Source: Chitinophaga vietnamensis (GTDB taxonomy: Bacteria > Bacteroidota > Bacteroidia > Chitinophagales > Chitinophagaceae). Taken from it: a stretch of 64,000 nt of DNA. The translations under genes and the position numbers were made by a program. Below, piece by piece: positions 35,504-44,232 of this stretch (positions are counted from its first letter, which is position 1; the number at the start of each line of letters is the position of its first letter). The DNA lies in NCBI RefSeq assembly GCF_902167635.1, contig NZ_CABHMS010000002.1, positions 124,001-188,000 of the forward strand, written 5' to 3'. The notes below the pieces were generated by a model. It saw nothing but the letters and a program-made list of their open reading frames with translations, was not told the origin of the DNA and searched no databases.

Positions 35504-36655
35504 TTAAATAGTTTTCCATGCGCCGCTGGCGGCGGAGTCCAGTACGGCCTCGCATACCTGTTGCGTTGCCAGTGCTTCCCTGAAAGTGGGAGAGCAGGAG
35601 GCGCCGCTTTCCAGGCTTTGCAGGAAATCGGCTACCTGGTGGACGAACGAATGCTCGTAGCCGATGCCCAGGCCCGGCACCCACCACCTGTTCATATAAG
35701 GCTGATCGCCATCGGTGACATGGATGGAACGCCAGCCTTTCAGCGTAGAGGCGTCACCGTTATCAAAGAACTCGAGGCGGTTCAGGTCGTGGAGGTCCCA
35801 GCGGATAGAAGCATGCTCGCCGTTGATCTCGAAGGTATAAAGCGCTTTGTGCCCGCGCGCATAGCGCGTGGATTCAAAGAGGCCGAGCGAACCGTTACTG
35901 AAGCGGCAAAGGAAAGAACAGGCATCATCGATGTGCACTTTTTCCACTTTGCCGCTGAGCTGGTGCAGGCGTTCTTTCACAAAGGTTTCCGTCATGGCGG
36001 ATACTGTAGTGATGCTGCCATTCAGCCACAGGGCAGTATCAATGCAATGCGACAACAGATCGCCTGTCACGCCTGATCCGGCTACGGCGGCATCCATGCG
36101 CCAGAGGCCCTCGCCGCCTTGTGGCAGACTGGCATTGATGGTCCAGTCTTGCAGGAAATTGGCGCGGTAATGAAAGATCTTTCCCAACTTACCGGAGGCG
36201 ATGATTTGTTTGGCGAGCGTTACTGCCGGCAGCCGGCGATAGTTATACCATACGGTGTTGGCAACGCCTGCCTGTTCTACGGCGCTTACCATGGCTTCCG
36301 ATTCTGCCAGCGTGCGTGCCAGCGGCTTTTCGCAGAGGATCATCTTTCCTGCCGCAGCGGCGGCAATGGCTATTTCGGCATGTGTATCGTTAGGAGTGCA
36401 GATATCGATGGCATCGATATCCGGGCGGGAGATGAGTTGACGCCAATCTGTTTCTGTGCTTTCATATCCCCACTGCGCGGCAAAGGCCCGGGTTTTTTCT
36501 GCGGAGCGGGAACATACGGCTTTTAATACCGGCCGGTAAACCTGTTCGGGAAAGAAGTGCGGCGCCTGCAAGTAGCCATTGGAATGTGTTCTGGCCATAA
36601 AGCCGCAGCCGATCAATCCGATCCTCAGTTCTTTTTTTGTTGTCATAGTCTGCAC
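35504..36655 (-). CDS. Gfo/Idh/MocA family oxidoreductase
   Basis: The 383-residue protein has the Rossmann motif GLIGCGFMA (13-21), the EKP motif (LCEKPLA) carrying the catalytic lysine, and [14 protein letters not shown] with the substrate-site aspartate/histidine. No twin-arginine or Sec signal is present, so it is cytoplasmic, using NAD(P). The family oxidises sugars and glycosides at C3 or other hydroxyls, or makes deoxy- and keto-sugars. The downstream DUF1080 gene and upstream sugar isomerase suggest glycoside 3-dehydrogenation or its reversal. The start could be residue 1 or 4. The gap to the isomerase gene is 13 bp. Confidence 0.88.
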   Translation of the reverse strand: MQTMTTKKELRIGLIGCGFMARTHSNGYLQAPHFFPEQVYRPVLKAVCSRSAEKTRAFAAQWGYESTETDWRQLISRPDIDAIDICTPNDTHAEIAIAAAAAGKMILCEKPLARTLAESEAMVSAVEQAGVANTVWYNYRRLPAVTLAKQIIASGKLGKIFHYRANFLQDWTINASLPQGGEGLWRMDAAVAGSGVTGDLLSHCIDTALWLNGSITTVSAMTETFVKERLHQLSGKVEKVHIDDACSFLCRFSNGSLGLFESTRYARGHKALYTFEINGEHASIRWDLHDLNRLEFFDNGDASTLKGWRSIHVTDGDQPYMNRWWVPGLGIGYEHSFVHQVADFLQSLESGASCSPTFREALATQQVCEAVLDSAASGAWKTI

Positions 36656-36668
36656 TATTTAAGGTATT

Positions 36669-37709
36669 CTATGCCTGCCAGCCATGCTGCTGCCTTACAG
36701 CGATCATGGCGGCGAGGATATCATTCCAGGTACTTTGTTGTGTCATCACGTTGTTGGGGAACATACAGCCATCCCAGCAGATATGCTTACAGGTTTGGGT
36801 AAGTTCGCCCTGCTCGTTGCGCAGCCAGTGACCGGCATCTGCGGCGATATCGAGCTTGCCGTCGGGGTCCGTGGGCAGGCAATGCCGGCCTGTTTTATCG
36901 TGCGAGCCGCTGCCATATACGGTGCCATCATTTTGAGCAACGTGAAAATCGATGGTCCAGGGGCGCAGCGCATGCGTGAGGGTTTGCAGTCCGGCTGTTA
37001 ATGCCGCACGGTCGTTCCAGTTGAAATCTGCCGGCAGGATGCGGTCTTCGGGCCGGTTGTATCCCAGCAGGTATAACAAGGTGTGCGACATATCCGCCTG
37101 AAAGCCAATGTTGGCGCGGTTCACGCCTTCCAGCACTTCCAGCATGGTTTTCCAGCTGTGCATACCGCCCCAGCAGATCTCGCCTTCGGCGGCGAGTTGT
37201 TCGCCATAGTCTGCGGCTACATCACAGGCTTCGCGGAATGTTTGTATGATCAGTTGCGTGCTGGCGGCAGGACTCAATGCCCAGCTCTCCGGTGAAGAGG
37301 CCGAGTCGATCCTGACTACGCCATGCGGCCGGATGCCTGCTTCGCGCAGGTATTTTCCAATGCGGCAGGCCTTGCGTACCTGTTCCACAAAACGTTTGCG
37401 CTCCTCCTGGCTGCCCATGGCTGAACCGCCCTCTGGTGGCCAGATGGGCGCTACAAGACTGCCTATCTCCAATTGATGGCGGGCTACTTTTTCTATCAGT
37501 CTTTTTAAATCATCTTCCTTACTGTCTACTGCTACATGTGCATCAAACAAACCGATATCGATGCCATCGAATTTAGTGCCGTCTACTTGCGCGGCGGCGG
37601 TCAGTTCCAGTAAGGTATCGAACGGAATAATGGGCTCCGCATCGCCGCCCTTGCCTACAATGCCCGGCCAGGTGGCGTTATGGAGCTTCGGATAATTGTT
37701 GTTTTTCAT
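36669..37709 (-). CDS. Sugar (phosphate) isomerase/epimerase, xylose-isomerase-like TIM barrel
   Basis: The 346-residue protein has the AP_endonuc_2 barrel layout with plausible metal ligands: E in AAEGEICWGG (~residue 175), D in GFQADMSHTLL (~residue 205), H in WTIDFHVAQNDGTVYG (~residue 255) and a later E/D region. No signal peptide. Members interconvert ketoses/aldoses or 3-keto sugars. The L-rhamnose pathway genes at 48.7 kb lack an isomerase; this protein is one candidate, but it is smaller than RhaI-type enzymes. Spacing is 10 bp after the cupin gene. Confidence 0.8.
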   Translation of the reverse strand: MKNNNYPKLHNATWPGIVGKGGDAEPIIPFDTLLELTAAAQVDGTKFDGIDIGLFDAHVAVDSKEDDLKRLIEKVARHQLEIGSLVAPIWPPEGGSAMGSQEERKRFVEQVRKACRIGKYLREAGIRPHGVVRIDSASSPESWALSPAASTQLIIQTFREACDVAADYGEQLAAEGEICWGGMHSWKTMLEVLEGVNRANIGFQADMSHTLLYLLGYNRPEDRILPADFNWNDRAALTAGLQTLTHALRPWTIDFHVAQNDGTVYGSGSHDKTGRHCLPTDPDGKLDIAADAGHWLRNEQGELTQTCKHICWDGCMFPNNVMTQQSTWNDILAAMIAVRQQHGWQA

Positions 37710-37719
37710 AAGGTCGCGT

Positions 37720-38913
37720 TTAGATGTTAACCAGGTCCGGGTTGTCAGGACCGAAATGTTTCAGCATCACGATGGGATCGGTGGCAGAAGTGTTCACGAT
37801 CTTTACACCGGCCATGGCGGCGGCTTCGCTCACAAAGTATTCATCGTGGGTAAGCTGCCCGTAGCGGATGAGCGCAGGCGTCTCTATCTCCCATACCCCC
37901 ATGGTGCCGCGGCCCTGCATCATGATCATGCCGTAGGCGGCATTGTCTTTTATCACTACGCTTGCGCCGGGGGCTACCGTCAGCTCTTTGGCGCTGAAGG
38001 CGGTGGATTTATAGCAAACCCATTTTTCCGTATAGCCGTCTCCGTTAGCAGCGGTTATGGGTGGCATATAACGATGCTGGAACAGCAACGGATCCACGTT
38101 CAGGTCCCAGTCGATCACGTCCAGCAGGGCGTCGTAGTCGCCGATGCTTTCTTTGGGAGTGCCCTTCCACAGCAGTTCTTCGGGGATGATGGCTTCATTT
38201 ACGAGCGACTGATACATCGCAAATACATCGGAGGCTTTTTGCGGCTCGTAGGTGCACATGCTGCCGGGAGCGTGGAGCAGACCTGGCGGCACATCCCATC
38301 CGGTGCCGGGTTCCAGCCGGTAGGCTTGTGAATAATTGGTGATCTTGTTATCGCCTTTGGTGAAATTGACCAGGCATTCGCGGATCGTTTCGCGGGTGGT
38401 GCCGGGCGCAATGCCCATGAACGTATAGGGAAAGTCGCCACCGTGATTGTTCAGCTGCGGCGGAAAATAATAGGCTTCCGGTTTGCCCGCCTGCCCGATC
38501 AGCGCGGCTTTTTCATCGTTATGATGGATATGATGAGGGAGCGGTCCCATATTATCGAAGAATTTGGAATACATGGGCCAGGCGCCATAGGCGTCCCAGA
38601 GCCGTTTCCCGATCAGCTGATCTTTCAGTTCGCTGATCGCATCTTTTAACAGGAACTGTTGACCATCGTTGCCTACTACCATGCTCAGGCCTTCATGCTT
38701 GCCGGTTAAAGGGCCATTCTGTGCAGGGGTGGTGGACGACAGCCAACGCTCGTCGATGCCGCCCCTGATGCCGCCCAGCACATAATAATCATCCGGGTGC
38801 AGTTTGATCCGCCGGCCTGGCACGCAGAAAGACCTGGGCACCCAGGTGGGCGCCAGGCGCAGGATGCCCTGTCCTTGTTCGAGTGCTTTTGCTGCAATAC
38901 TTTGTTTTTCCAT
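37720..38913 (-). CDS. Cupin-type protein, phosphomannose-isomerase-like
   Basis: The 397-residue protein has two cupin halves. The first has a likely metal site HHIHHNDEKAALIGQ (about 125-139) and a later TGWDVPPGLLHAPGSM (about 212-227), like the metal-binding HxH...E...H set of type I phosphomannose isomerases; the second half begins near KELTVAPGASVVIKDN (about 320). It is not a classical PMI because the overall spacing and length differ. The role in a sugar-processing operon is inferred from its neighbours, DUF4432 and isomerase genes. Spacing to the next gene is 10 bp. Confidence 0.7.
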   Translation of the reverse strand: MEKQSIAAKALEQGQGILRLAPTWVPRSFCVPGRRIKLHPDDYYVLGGIRGGIDERWLSSTTPAQNGPLTGKHEGLSMVVGNDGQQFLLKDAISELKDQLIGKRLWDAYGAWPMYSKFFDNMGPLPHHIHHNDEKAALIGQAGKPEAYYFPPQLNNHGGDFPYTFMGIAPGTTRETIRECLVNFTKGDNKITNYSQAYRLEPGTGWDVPPGLLHAPGSMCTYEPQKASDVFAMYQSLVNEAIIPEELLWKGTPKESIGDYDALLDVIDWDLNVDPLLFQHRYMPPITAANGDGYTEKWVCYKSTAFSAKELTVAPGASVVIKDNAAYGMIMMQGRGTMGVWEIETPALIRYGQLTHDEYFVSEAAAMAGVKIVNTSATDPIVMLKHFGPDNPDLVNI

Positions 38914-38922
38914 GAGCTTGAG

Positions 38923-39972
38923 TTATTGAAGGTCTGTGAGAAATTGGTGTATCTTTTCGCGTGTATGCATCACCGTTATAAGCAGTTCATACTGCCGGCT
39001 TTCGCCGGGTTGCAGGAAGAGGAGCGAGCCATCGCGCCGTGCTCTGGCCTGGCCTACCGGCGCATGGGTGCCGGGTTCCAGCCCGGTCACATATTCTCCT
39101 TTTCCCCAGTGTTGCCAGTTGGTGAGCACGGGCAGCTGGCTTTTTTTGAAGCGTAAAGAGAGCGCCAGCGGCAGTGCGGCATTATGCACGCCGCAGGTGC
39201 ACCAACCATCAGGGCCGGCATCGATGTCGATGACGGCAGCTTCTTCGCCGCTACCGGCGTGGCTTTCCAGGGGCGCCATACATTTTTTGTAATCATGGCC
39301 CGGCCGGAAAAGCTGGTCTGCATTGCCCTCGCGCGATAACCAGCTTCCTTTCCAGCAGATATCAGCGCCTTCGTCTACCAGTGGCCAGCCGAAGTTGAAA
39401 TGGTACAACAACATGTGCGGCGCGATGGTGTTGCCTTTGTTGATCACTTCATCGTGCACGCGGATCATGGGCTCGCCCAAAGTGCCTGCTATAGTACGTT
39501 TCAGCAGCAGCTTCACACCGAGCACGCTTACCTGCCGGATGATGCCGGTGATACTCATTTCCATATTGCCGCCCAGGGGATCGGGTTGTATGATGGAAAT
39601 GATTTCGGCAGATGTATTACTGACAGGGCCATGCAGCCCGCGTTCTCCATACTCGTCTGTTTCCGGGCCGCCCACATGTGTGAGGCCGCAGGTGGTCATC
39701 AGCCCGCCGCCGAAAGTGCGGAGCCAGTCCAGCCCTTTATCGGCAGCGTGATCAGGGAAGGTGATGCCGGTATGGCTTAGCCAGGCCAAACTATATTGCT
39801 GATAAAACGCATCTGCAATATCCATCGCACGGTCAATGACCACTTTGTATCTCAGGCCGGTACCGGTATTGATCCACGCGATGCGCGTGCCACGCCCGGG
39901 GCCATTGTCCAGCACCGCAGTTTCAATGCCGCCGAGTTGCGCATGATGGGATATTTTATCCTGCCAACTCAT
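38923..39972 (-). CDS. DUF4432 family, galactose-mutarotase-like protein
   Basis: The 349-residue protein belongs to DUF4432: an aldose-1-epimerase-like beta-sandwich, with VLDNGPGRGTRIAWINTGTGLRYKVVIDRAMDIADAFYQ, LDWLRTFGGGLMTTCGLTHVGGP, EVINKGNTIAPHMLLYHFNFGWP and GYVTGLEPGTHAP-like C-terminal blocks. No signal peptide. Epimerase-like proteins with a sugar-binding groove could open rings or act on 3-keto or deoxysugars. It overlaps the preceding gene's stop by 4 bp (ATGA), typical of translational coupling. Confidence 0.82.
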   Translation of the reverse strand: MSWQDKISHHAQLGGIETAVLDNGPGRGTRIAWINTGTGLRYKVVIDRAMDIADAFYQQYSLAWLSHTGITFPDHAADKGLDWLRTFGGGLMTTCGLTHVGGPETDEYGERGLHGPVSNTSAEIISIIQPDPLGGNMEMSITGIIRQVSVLGVKLLLKRTIAGTLGEPMIRVHDEVINKGNTIAPHMLLYHFNFGWPLVDEGADICWKGSWLSREGNADQLFRPGHDYKKCMAPLESHAGSGEEAAVIDIDAGPDGWCTCGVHNAALPLALSLRFKKSQLPVLTNWQHWGKGEYVTGLEPGTHAPVGQARARRDGSLLFLQPGESRQYELLITVMHTREKIHQFLTDLQ

Positions 39973-42647
39973 TTGGCGCCCAGTTTTTTATCGGCCACAA
40001 AAACGGAATCCTGTTTGTTGCCACCTGATTTCAGGTAGGCCATGAGGTCGCGCAGCTCATCGGGGTTCAGGCGGTTGATGAGGCCGGGCAACATCACGGA
40101 TACATTAGATACTTTGGTGCCGGCCACTTCGCTTTTGCGCAGCTCGCGGTGTTCCTGCGGTGCAAAAGGATTTTGCGAGATCACGTATTTTTCTTTGTCC
40201 TGGCTCACCATGCGACCCAGCACGGTGCTGCCGTTCTTCAAAGTAAATACCGTAGCGGCATATTGATCGGAGATGGTTTTGCTGGGATCGATGATGGCTT
40301 CCAGTATATCTTTAGTAGAAAAGCGTGTACCCAGCTGCGTTAGATCGGGACCTGCTACGCCGCCTTCTCCGCGCATGCCATGACAGGAGCTGCACAGGCA
40401 GGAGGCGAACATGGCGCGGCCCTGATCAAAGTTGCGGTGCACCAGGCCGCTGTCTACTACTTTTACGGCTTCGTCCAGCGTCCAGCGGCGGCCGGGGCCT
40501 TTCGGCTGCGGGAAGCCCTGAGCAAGGTTGCCGCTGTTGTTGATCAGCGAGTCGCCGGAGAGTTGGTTGAAGTGTGCGAAATCTTTTTTGGAAACATTGG
40601 CCAGCGCGTCTTTCCGGGCGCTGTTGATAAAGCCTACGAAGCTATGCCCGCCTTTAAAAGTGAAAGCGTTGTAGAACCATTTGAAATATTGTTCCTGCAA
40701 GGCGGGCGTCCAGCCGCTCTTCACCTGGCTCAATGCCGTGGCATACCATGTTTGCTGTAAGGGCGGCATGTGCGATAACATATTCGCGATATCCAGCCCG
40801 TATTGCGGGTTACGCAGGATCAGGTCAGCGGATTGTGTGGCGGTTTGATTAGCAGTGGTATCATCTTTTGCGCTTGCCAGCAGGGCCATCGTTTTTTCTA
40901 CTACGTGCGGTGCGTCGAGATAGGCCAGCAGCTTGCTGAGCGAGCGATTGAGATCATTGGCGGGAGCAGGATATTGTTTGTCGAGATAAGCGGCCACCTG
41001 TGCGCCGAGAGCGCCTGTGGGCTTGCCCATGCGTACAAATACCAGTTCAAAGGCGCGCAGCAGGTCGATCTGCTGATCGGGCGACAGCTTGCTGTAATCG
41101 ATGTGCATCAGCTGCGGTAATAATTGTTGCTTCACATCTTCCTTACCTTGTCTCGCGAGTGCAATAGCGCCCTGGATCAGCGTTTCAGGATCTGTTTCCT
41201 GTAACACTTTCTGCTGCCACTGGCTCAGCGGTTGATTTTCTATGGCTACCCTTGCGGCAAAACGGATATAGCGGTCGGCATTGTTCAGGTAAGGCCAGGC
41301 AAAGGCAACGGCGCCCGCTTTTTCGCCACCATGGTAGCTTTCCAGCTGGCGGCGGATCTTCGCGCCTGCTGTAGGTGCAGCTGCCGCCAATGGTGCATTG
41401 CTTTCTTTGTTGTCTTTGTAATATACACGATAGAGATCCGATTCCAGACGGCGGCCACCGGTCAGGAAATACAGCGCGCCATCAGGTCCGATCACGCCAT
41501 CGGTCAAAGGCAGCGGCGAGCCGGAAAGAAATTCTTCTGCGGTAGCTTTATAGGCGGCGCCATCGGGTTGCAAGTGAATGGCGTAGATGATACCGAAGCT
41601 CCAGTCGAATGCAAACAGCGCCCGGCGGTACTTTTCAGGGAAGCGCGCATTGCCGCCATAGATCAGGTTAGTGGGAGAGCCTTGTCCGATGTTGAGCAGC
41701 GGCGGCAGGTTGTCGGGATAAGCGGGCGACCATTTTTCTGTGCCGGGGCGCCAGCCGTATTCACTGCCACTGGTAGCCAGACAGATACGCGTTGGGCGGT
41801 ACCAGGGCGTGCCGATATCCCATTCCATATCAGAATCGTAGGTGAACATATCTCCTTCATCATTGAAGGCGAGATCAAAAGGATTGCGGTAACCGGAGCT
41901 GATCAGCTCCCAGTGCGCGCCCGTAGAGTCCAGGTGCGCGATCCATCCGCCGTGGATATTCACCGTATTGTCGTGACCGTTAGGGTCTTTGATGAAAGGG
42001 AACACATTGTCTATGTTCCAGGAAGGGCGTGCCTTGTAGCTCTCCATCTCCGGTATCTTCGTAAAATTACCGGCGATGACATAAAGCGATTGTTTGTCGG
42101 GCGATAACACAATGCTATGCGGGCCGTGTTCTCCCTCACCATCCAGCGCTTTGATAAGCGTTACCTTATCATACTGGTCATCGCCATCGGTATCTTGCAG
42201 GCGATACAGGCCGCTGCCTTTGCTGAAGGTGCTGTCGCTGTTATGGTTCACCATCACATACAGGCTGTTGAAGGCATACAGCAGCCCTTGTGCAAATCCC
42301 ATGGATACTTTGCTGGACGTGTCTTTGCCGATGTTCAGCCTTTCAATTTTCAGCCTGGAAGAATCTTCTCCGATAGCGGGCAATTGCAGGCGGTACAAGG
42401 CGCCGAACTGATCGGATACGATCATGCGGCCTTTGTTGTCGAAGGTCATAGCTACCCAGGAGCCCTGTTTATTATCACCCGGACTATAAAGCCGTTCTGC
42501 TTTGAAGTTATCAGGTAGTTTGAGCCCATCGATTTTTGAATTGCCGGTGGATGTTTTGTTGTTGGCTTGCTGACAGGCAGTTCCTCCGGCGATGATGGCG
42601 GTAACCAGCAACAGCAGCGGGAATGATCTTGGTTTGAATGTGAACAT
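39969..42647 (-). CDS. Lipoprotein with membrane-bound-dehydrogenase beta-propeller and PVC-type cytochrome c domain
   Basis: The 892-residue protein has a lipobox ending at C25 (GGTAC). The N-terminal half is a PQQ-like/beta-propeller dehydrogenase-type domain (DNFKAERLYSPG, ISSGYRNPFDLAFNDEGDMFTYDSDMEWDIGTPWYRPTRI), followed by HEAT-like repeats (about 440-700) and a C-terminal heme-binding domain of the planctomycete type (TIGR02603-like) with CxxCH at C752-C755-H756. It sits outside the inner membrane and probably oxidises sugars and passes electrons to heme c. It follows SusD in the run, 91 bp away, and overlaps the DUF4432 gene by 4 bp. Confidence 0.85.
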   Translation of the reverse strand: MFTFKPRSFPLLLLVTAIIAGGTACQQANNKTSTGNSKIDGLKLPDNFKAERLYSPGDNKQGSWVAMTFDNKGRMIVSDQFGALYRLQLPAIGEDSSRLKIERLNIGKDTSSKVSMGFAQGLLYAFNSLYVMVNHNSDSTFSKGSGLYRLQDTDGDDQYDKVTLIKALDGEGEHGPHSIVLSPDKQSLYVIAGNFTKIPEMESYKARPSWNIDNVFPFIKDPNGHDNTVNIHGGWIAHLDSTGAHWELISSGYRNPFDLAFNDEGDMFTYDSDMEWDIGTPWYRPTRICLATSGSEYGWRPGTEKWSPAYPDNLPPLLNIGQGSPTNLIYGGNARFPEKYRRALFAFDWSFGIIYAIHLQPDGAAYKATAEEFLSGSPLPLTDGVIGPDGALYFLTGGRRLESDLYRVYYKDNKESNAPLAAAAPTAGAKIRRQLESYHGGEKAGAVAFAWPYLNNADRYIRFAARVAIENQPLSQWQQKVLQETDPETLIQGAIALARQGKEDVKQQLLPQLMHIDYSKLSPDQQIDLLRAFELVFVRMGKPTGALGAQVAAYLDKQYPAPANDLNRSLSKLLAYLDAPHVVEKTMALLASAKDDTTANQTATQSADLILRNPQYGLDIANMLSHMPPLQQTWYATALSQVKSGWTPALQEQYFKWFYNAFTFKGGHSFVGFINSARKDALANVSKKDFAHFNQLSGDSLINNSGNLAQGFPQPKGPGRRWTLDEAVKVVDSGLVHRNFDQGRAMFASCLCSSCHGMRGEGGVAGPDLTQLGTRFSTKDILEAIIDPSKTISDQYAATVFTLKNGSTVLGRMVSQDKEKYVISQNPFAPQEHRELRKSEVAGTKVSNVSVMLPGLINRLNPDELRDLMAYLKSGGNKQDSVFVADKKLGAK

Positions 42648-42702
42648 AATATAGTTTTTCGGGAGATGATACGTGGTTTGCGTGGCTGATAATCGTTACC
42701 TT

Positions 42703-42720
42703 AAAATAATAGTCGTTTCG
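42703..42720 (+). repeat. Left arm of the inverted repeat around susCD
   Basis: Reads AAAATAATAGTCGTTTCG on the plus strand. It matches, with one mismatch, the reverse complement of 47349-47366. It lies 19 bp beyond the SusD stop codon and 56 bp before the start of the cytochrome-type gene. Confidence 0.55.
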
Positions 42721-42738
42721 CGGTTTTTTTTCTTTTTT

Positions 42739-44220
42739 TTACCAACCAGGATTTTGATCAAATTTATTCAGCCTCACTTCCCGTTCCGGAATCGGGTACA
42801 ACAGCTGGTATGGCTGGATATTATAAGACGCGGCGCTGAGCCTCGACAGCCTTTTCTTTTCTTCGATGCCGTGAGCGGTCATCACGGCTACGGCCCTGCC
42901 GGTGCGCAGCAACTGGTACCAGCGTTGGTCTTCAAAAGCCAGTTCCACGCGCGTTTCGTGGAAGATGGTATCGCGGAGCGCGGCTTGTCCGGCCGCCAGT
43001 ACCGGGTCCAGTCCGGCGCGTTTGCGCACCTGGTTGAGATACTGCAAGGGATCGCCATTACCGGTTTCGTTGATGGCTTCCGCCAGCATCAGCAGCACGT
43101 GGGCATAGCGGTATACCGGCCAGTTTTCGTTGGCGCGTCCATCCAGTGCATAAGGCGGATGATAGAATTTTTTGATGAGCGGTAACTTGCCGCCAAATGC
43201 CACGGATTCCTGAAAGGCCGCATTGCCAGGGCTGCTGTACATATACACGGAAGCATCTTTTCTTTTATCGTTTGGTTCATATGCATTCACGATGCTGGGC
43301 GTAGGCATGTTGCAGCCGCCCAGGTTACCATTGAAGCCGGTGAGATCTTTTTTCCCATTGCGCGGGCCGAATACAAAAATGAAATTGCTGCTTTCTGTTT
43401 CCAGCCCTGAATTATATTGTACGGCGAAGATGGATTCGCTGTTGTTCTTTTTGGCGGGATCAAAATTGTCAGCGTAATCCGGCACCAGTGAATAGTTCAA
43501 GGTGAGCACCTGTTGCAGGGTGGCGATGGCTTTGGCAAAATCTTTCCGGGTCAGGTATACATCGCCGAGAAGGGTGAGGGCAGCGCCTTTGGTGGCCCTG
43601 CCGGTTTCGCTGGCGGCATAGGTGGCGGGCAAACCGGCCACTGCATCGCTCGCATCTGCGATGATCTGCGCATACACTTCGTCAACAGTGGCGCGTTTGG
43701 GCGTGAGCGCGCCTTCGGGGCTGGTCACTTCTTTCACGATCAGCGGCACTGCGCCGAAAAGCCGCACCAGGTGGAAGTAGTAGAGGGCGCGCAGGAATTT
43801 CGCTTCGCCGAGATATTGTTTCTTGGTGGCGTCATTGGCAAACTTCACGGCATCTATCCTGGTGATGACCACATTGGACTGCTGGATGTTGCGGTACAAG
43901 CGGCTCCACACAGCATTGACATAGTTGTTGGTGGAGGTGATGAGAAATTCATCTATCTCTTCCCGTTGCTGCGCGCCGCGATCGCTTCCATCATATTGAT
44001 AATTGGTATTGTCTGCGCGCATTTCCGTCATGGCCCAGTAGTCGCTGGTGTAGAGGTTCTGTAATTCGCCATAGCAGCCATTTACAGCGCGTTGTATCTG
44101 CGCTTCGGTATTGTAATAGTTGGAGCCGCTGGAAAAAGATTCGGGTTTCACATCGAGCATGTGGTTACAGCTGGCGAGGGTGATACCGAGGCATATGATG
44201 GTAGAGAGTGTAGCTTTCAT
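42739..44220 (-). CDS. susD: RagB/SusD-family glycan-binding lipoprotein
   Basis: The 493-residue protein has a lipoprotein signal with the lipobox cysteine at C18 (ITLASCNH), then the SusD_RagB TPR-rich fold: YYNTEAQIQRAVNGCYGEL (about 36-54), ALYYFHLVRLFGAVPLI (about 150-166) and YRYAHVLLMLAEAINETGNGDPLQYLNQVRKRAGL (about 390-425). It caps the SusC barrel and binds the imported glycan at the cell surface. It begins 12 bp after the susC stop. Confidence 0.94.
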   Translation of the reverse strand: MKATLSTIICLGITLASCNHMLDVKPESFSSGSNYYNTEAQIQRAVNGCYGELQNLYTSDYWAMTEMRADNTNYQYDGSDRGAQQREEIDEFLITSTNNYVNAVWSRLYRNIQQSNVVITRIDAVKFANDATKKQYLGEAKFLRALYYFHLVRLFGAVPLIVKEVTSPEGALTPKRATVDEVYAQIIADASDAVAGLPATYAASETGRATKGAALTLLGDVYLTRKDFAKAIATLQQVLTLNYSLVPDYADNFDPAKKNNSESIFAVQYNSGLETESSNFIFVFGPRNGKKDLTGFNGNLGGCNMPTPSIVNAYEPNDKRKDASVYMYSSPGNAAFQESVAFGGKLPLIKKFYHPPYALDGRANENWPVYRYAHVLLMLAEAINETGNGDPLQYLNQVRKRAGLDPVLAAGQAALRDTIFHETRVELAFEDQRWYQLLRTGRAVAVMTAHGIEEKKRLSRLSAASYNIQPYQLLYPIPEREVRLNKFDQNPGW

Positions 44221-44232
44221 GTGCAGATTTTT

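Noticed and set aside
41232-42107. 291-residue open frame on the plus strand
   Set aside because: It is antisense to the heme lipoprotein gene, which has a lipobox, propeller repeats and CxxCH. No independent features were seen.
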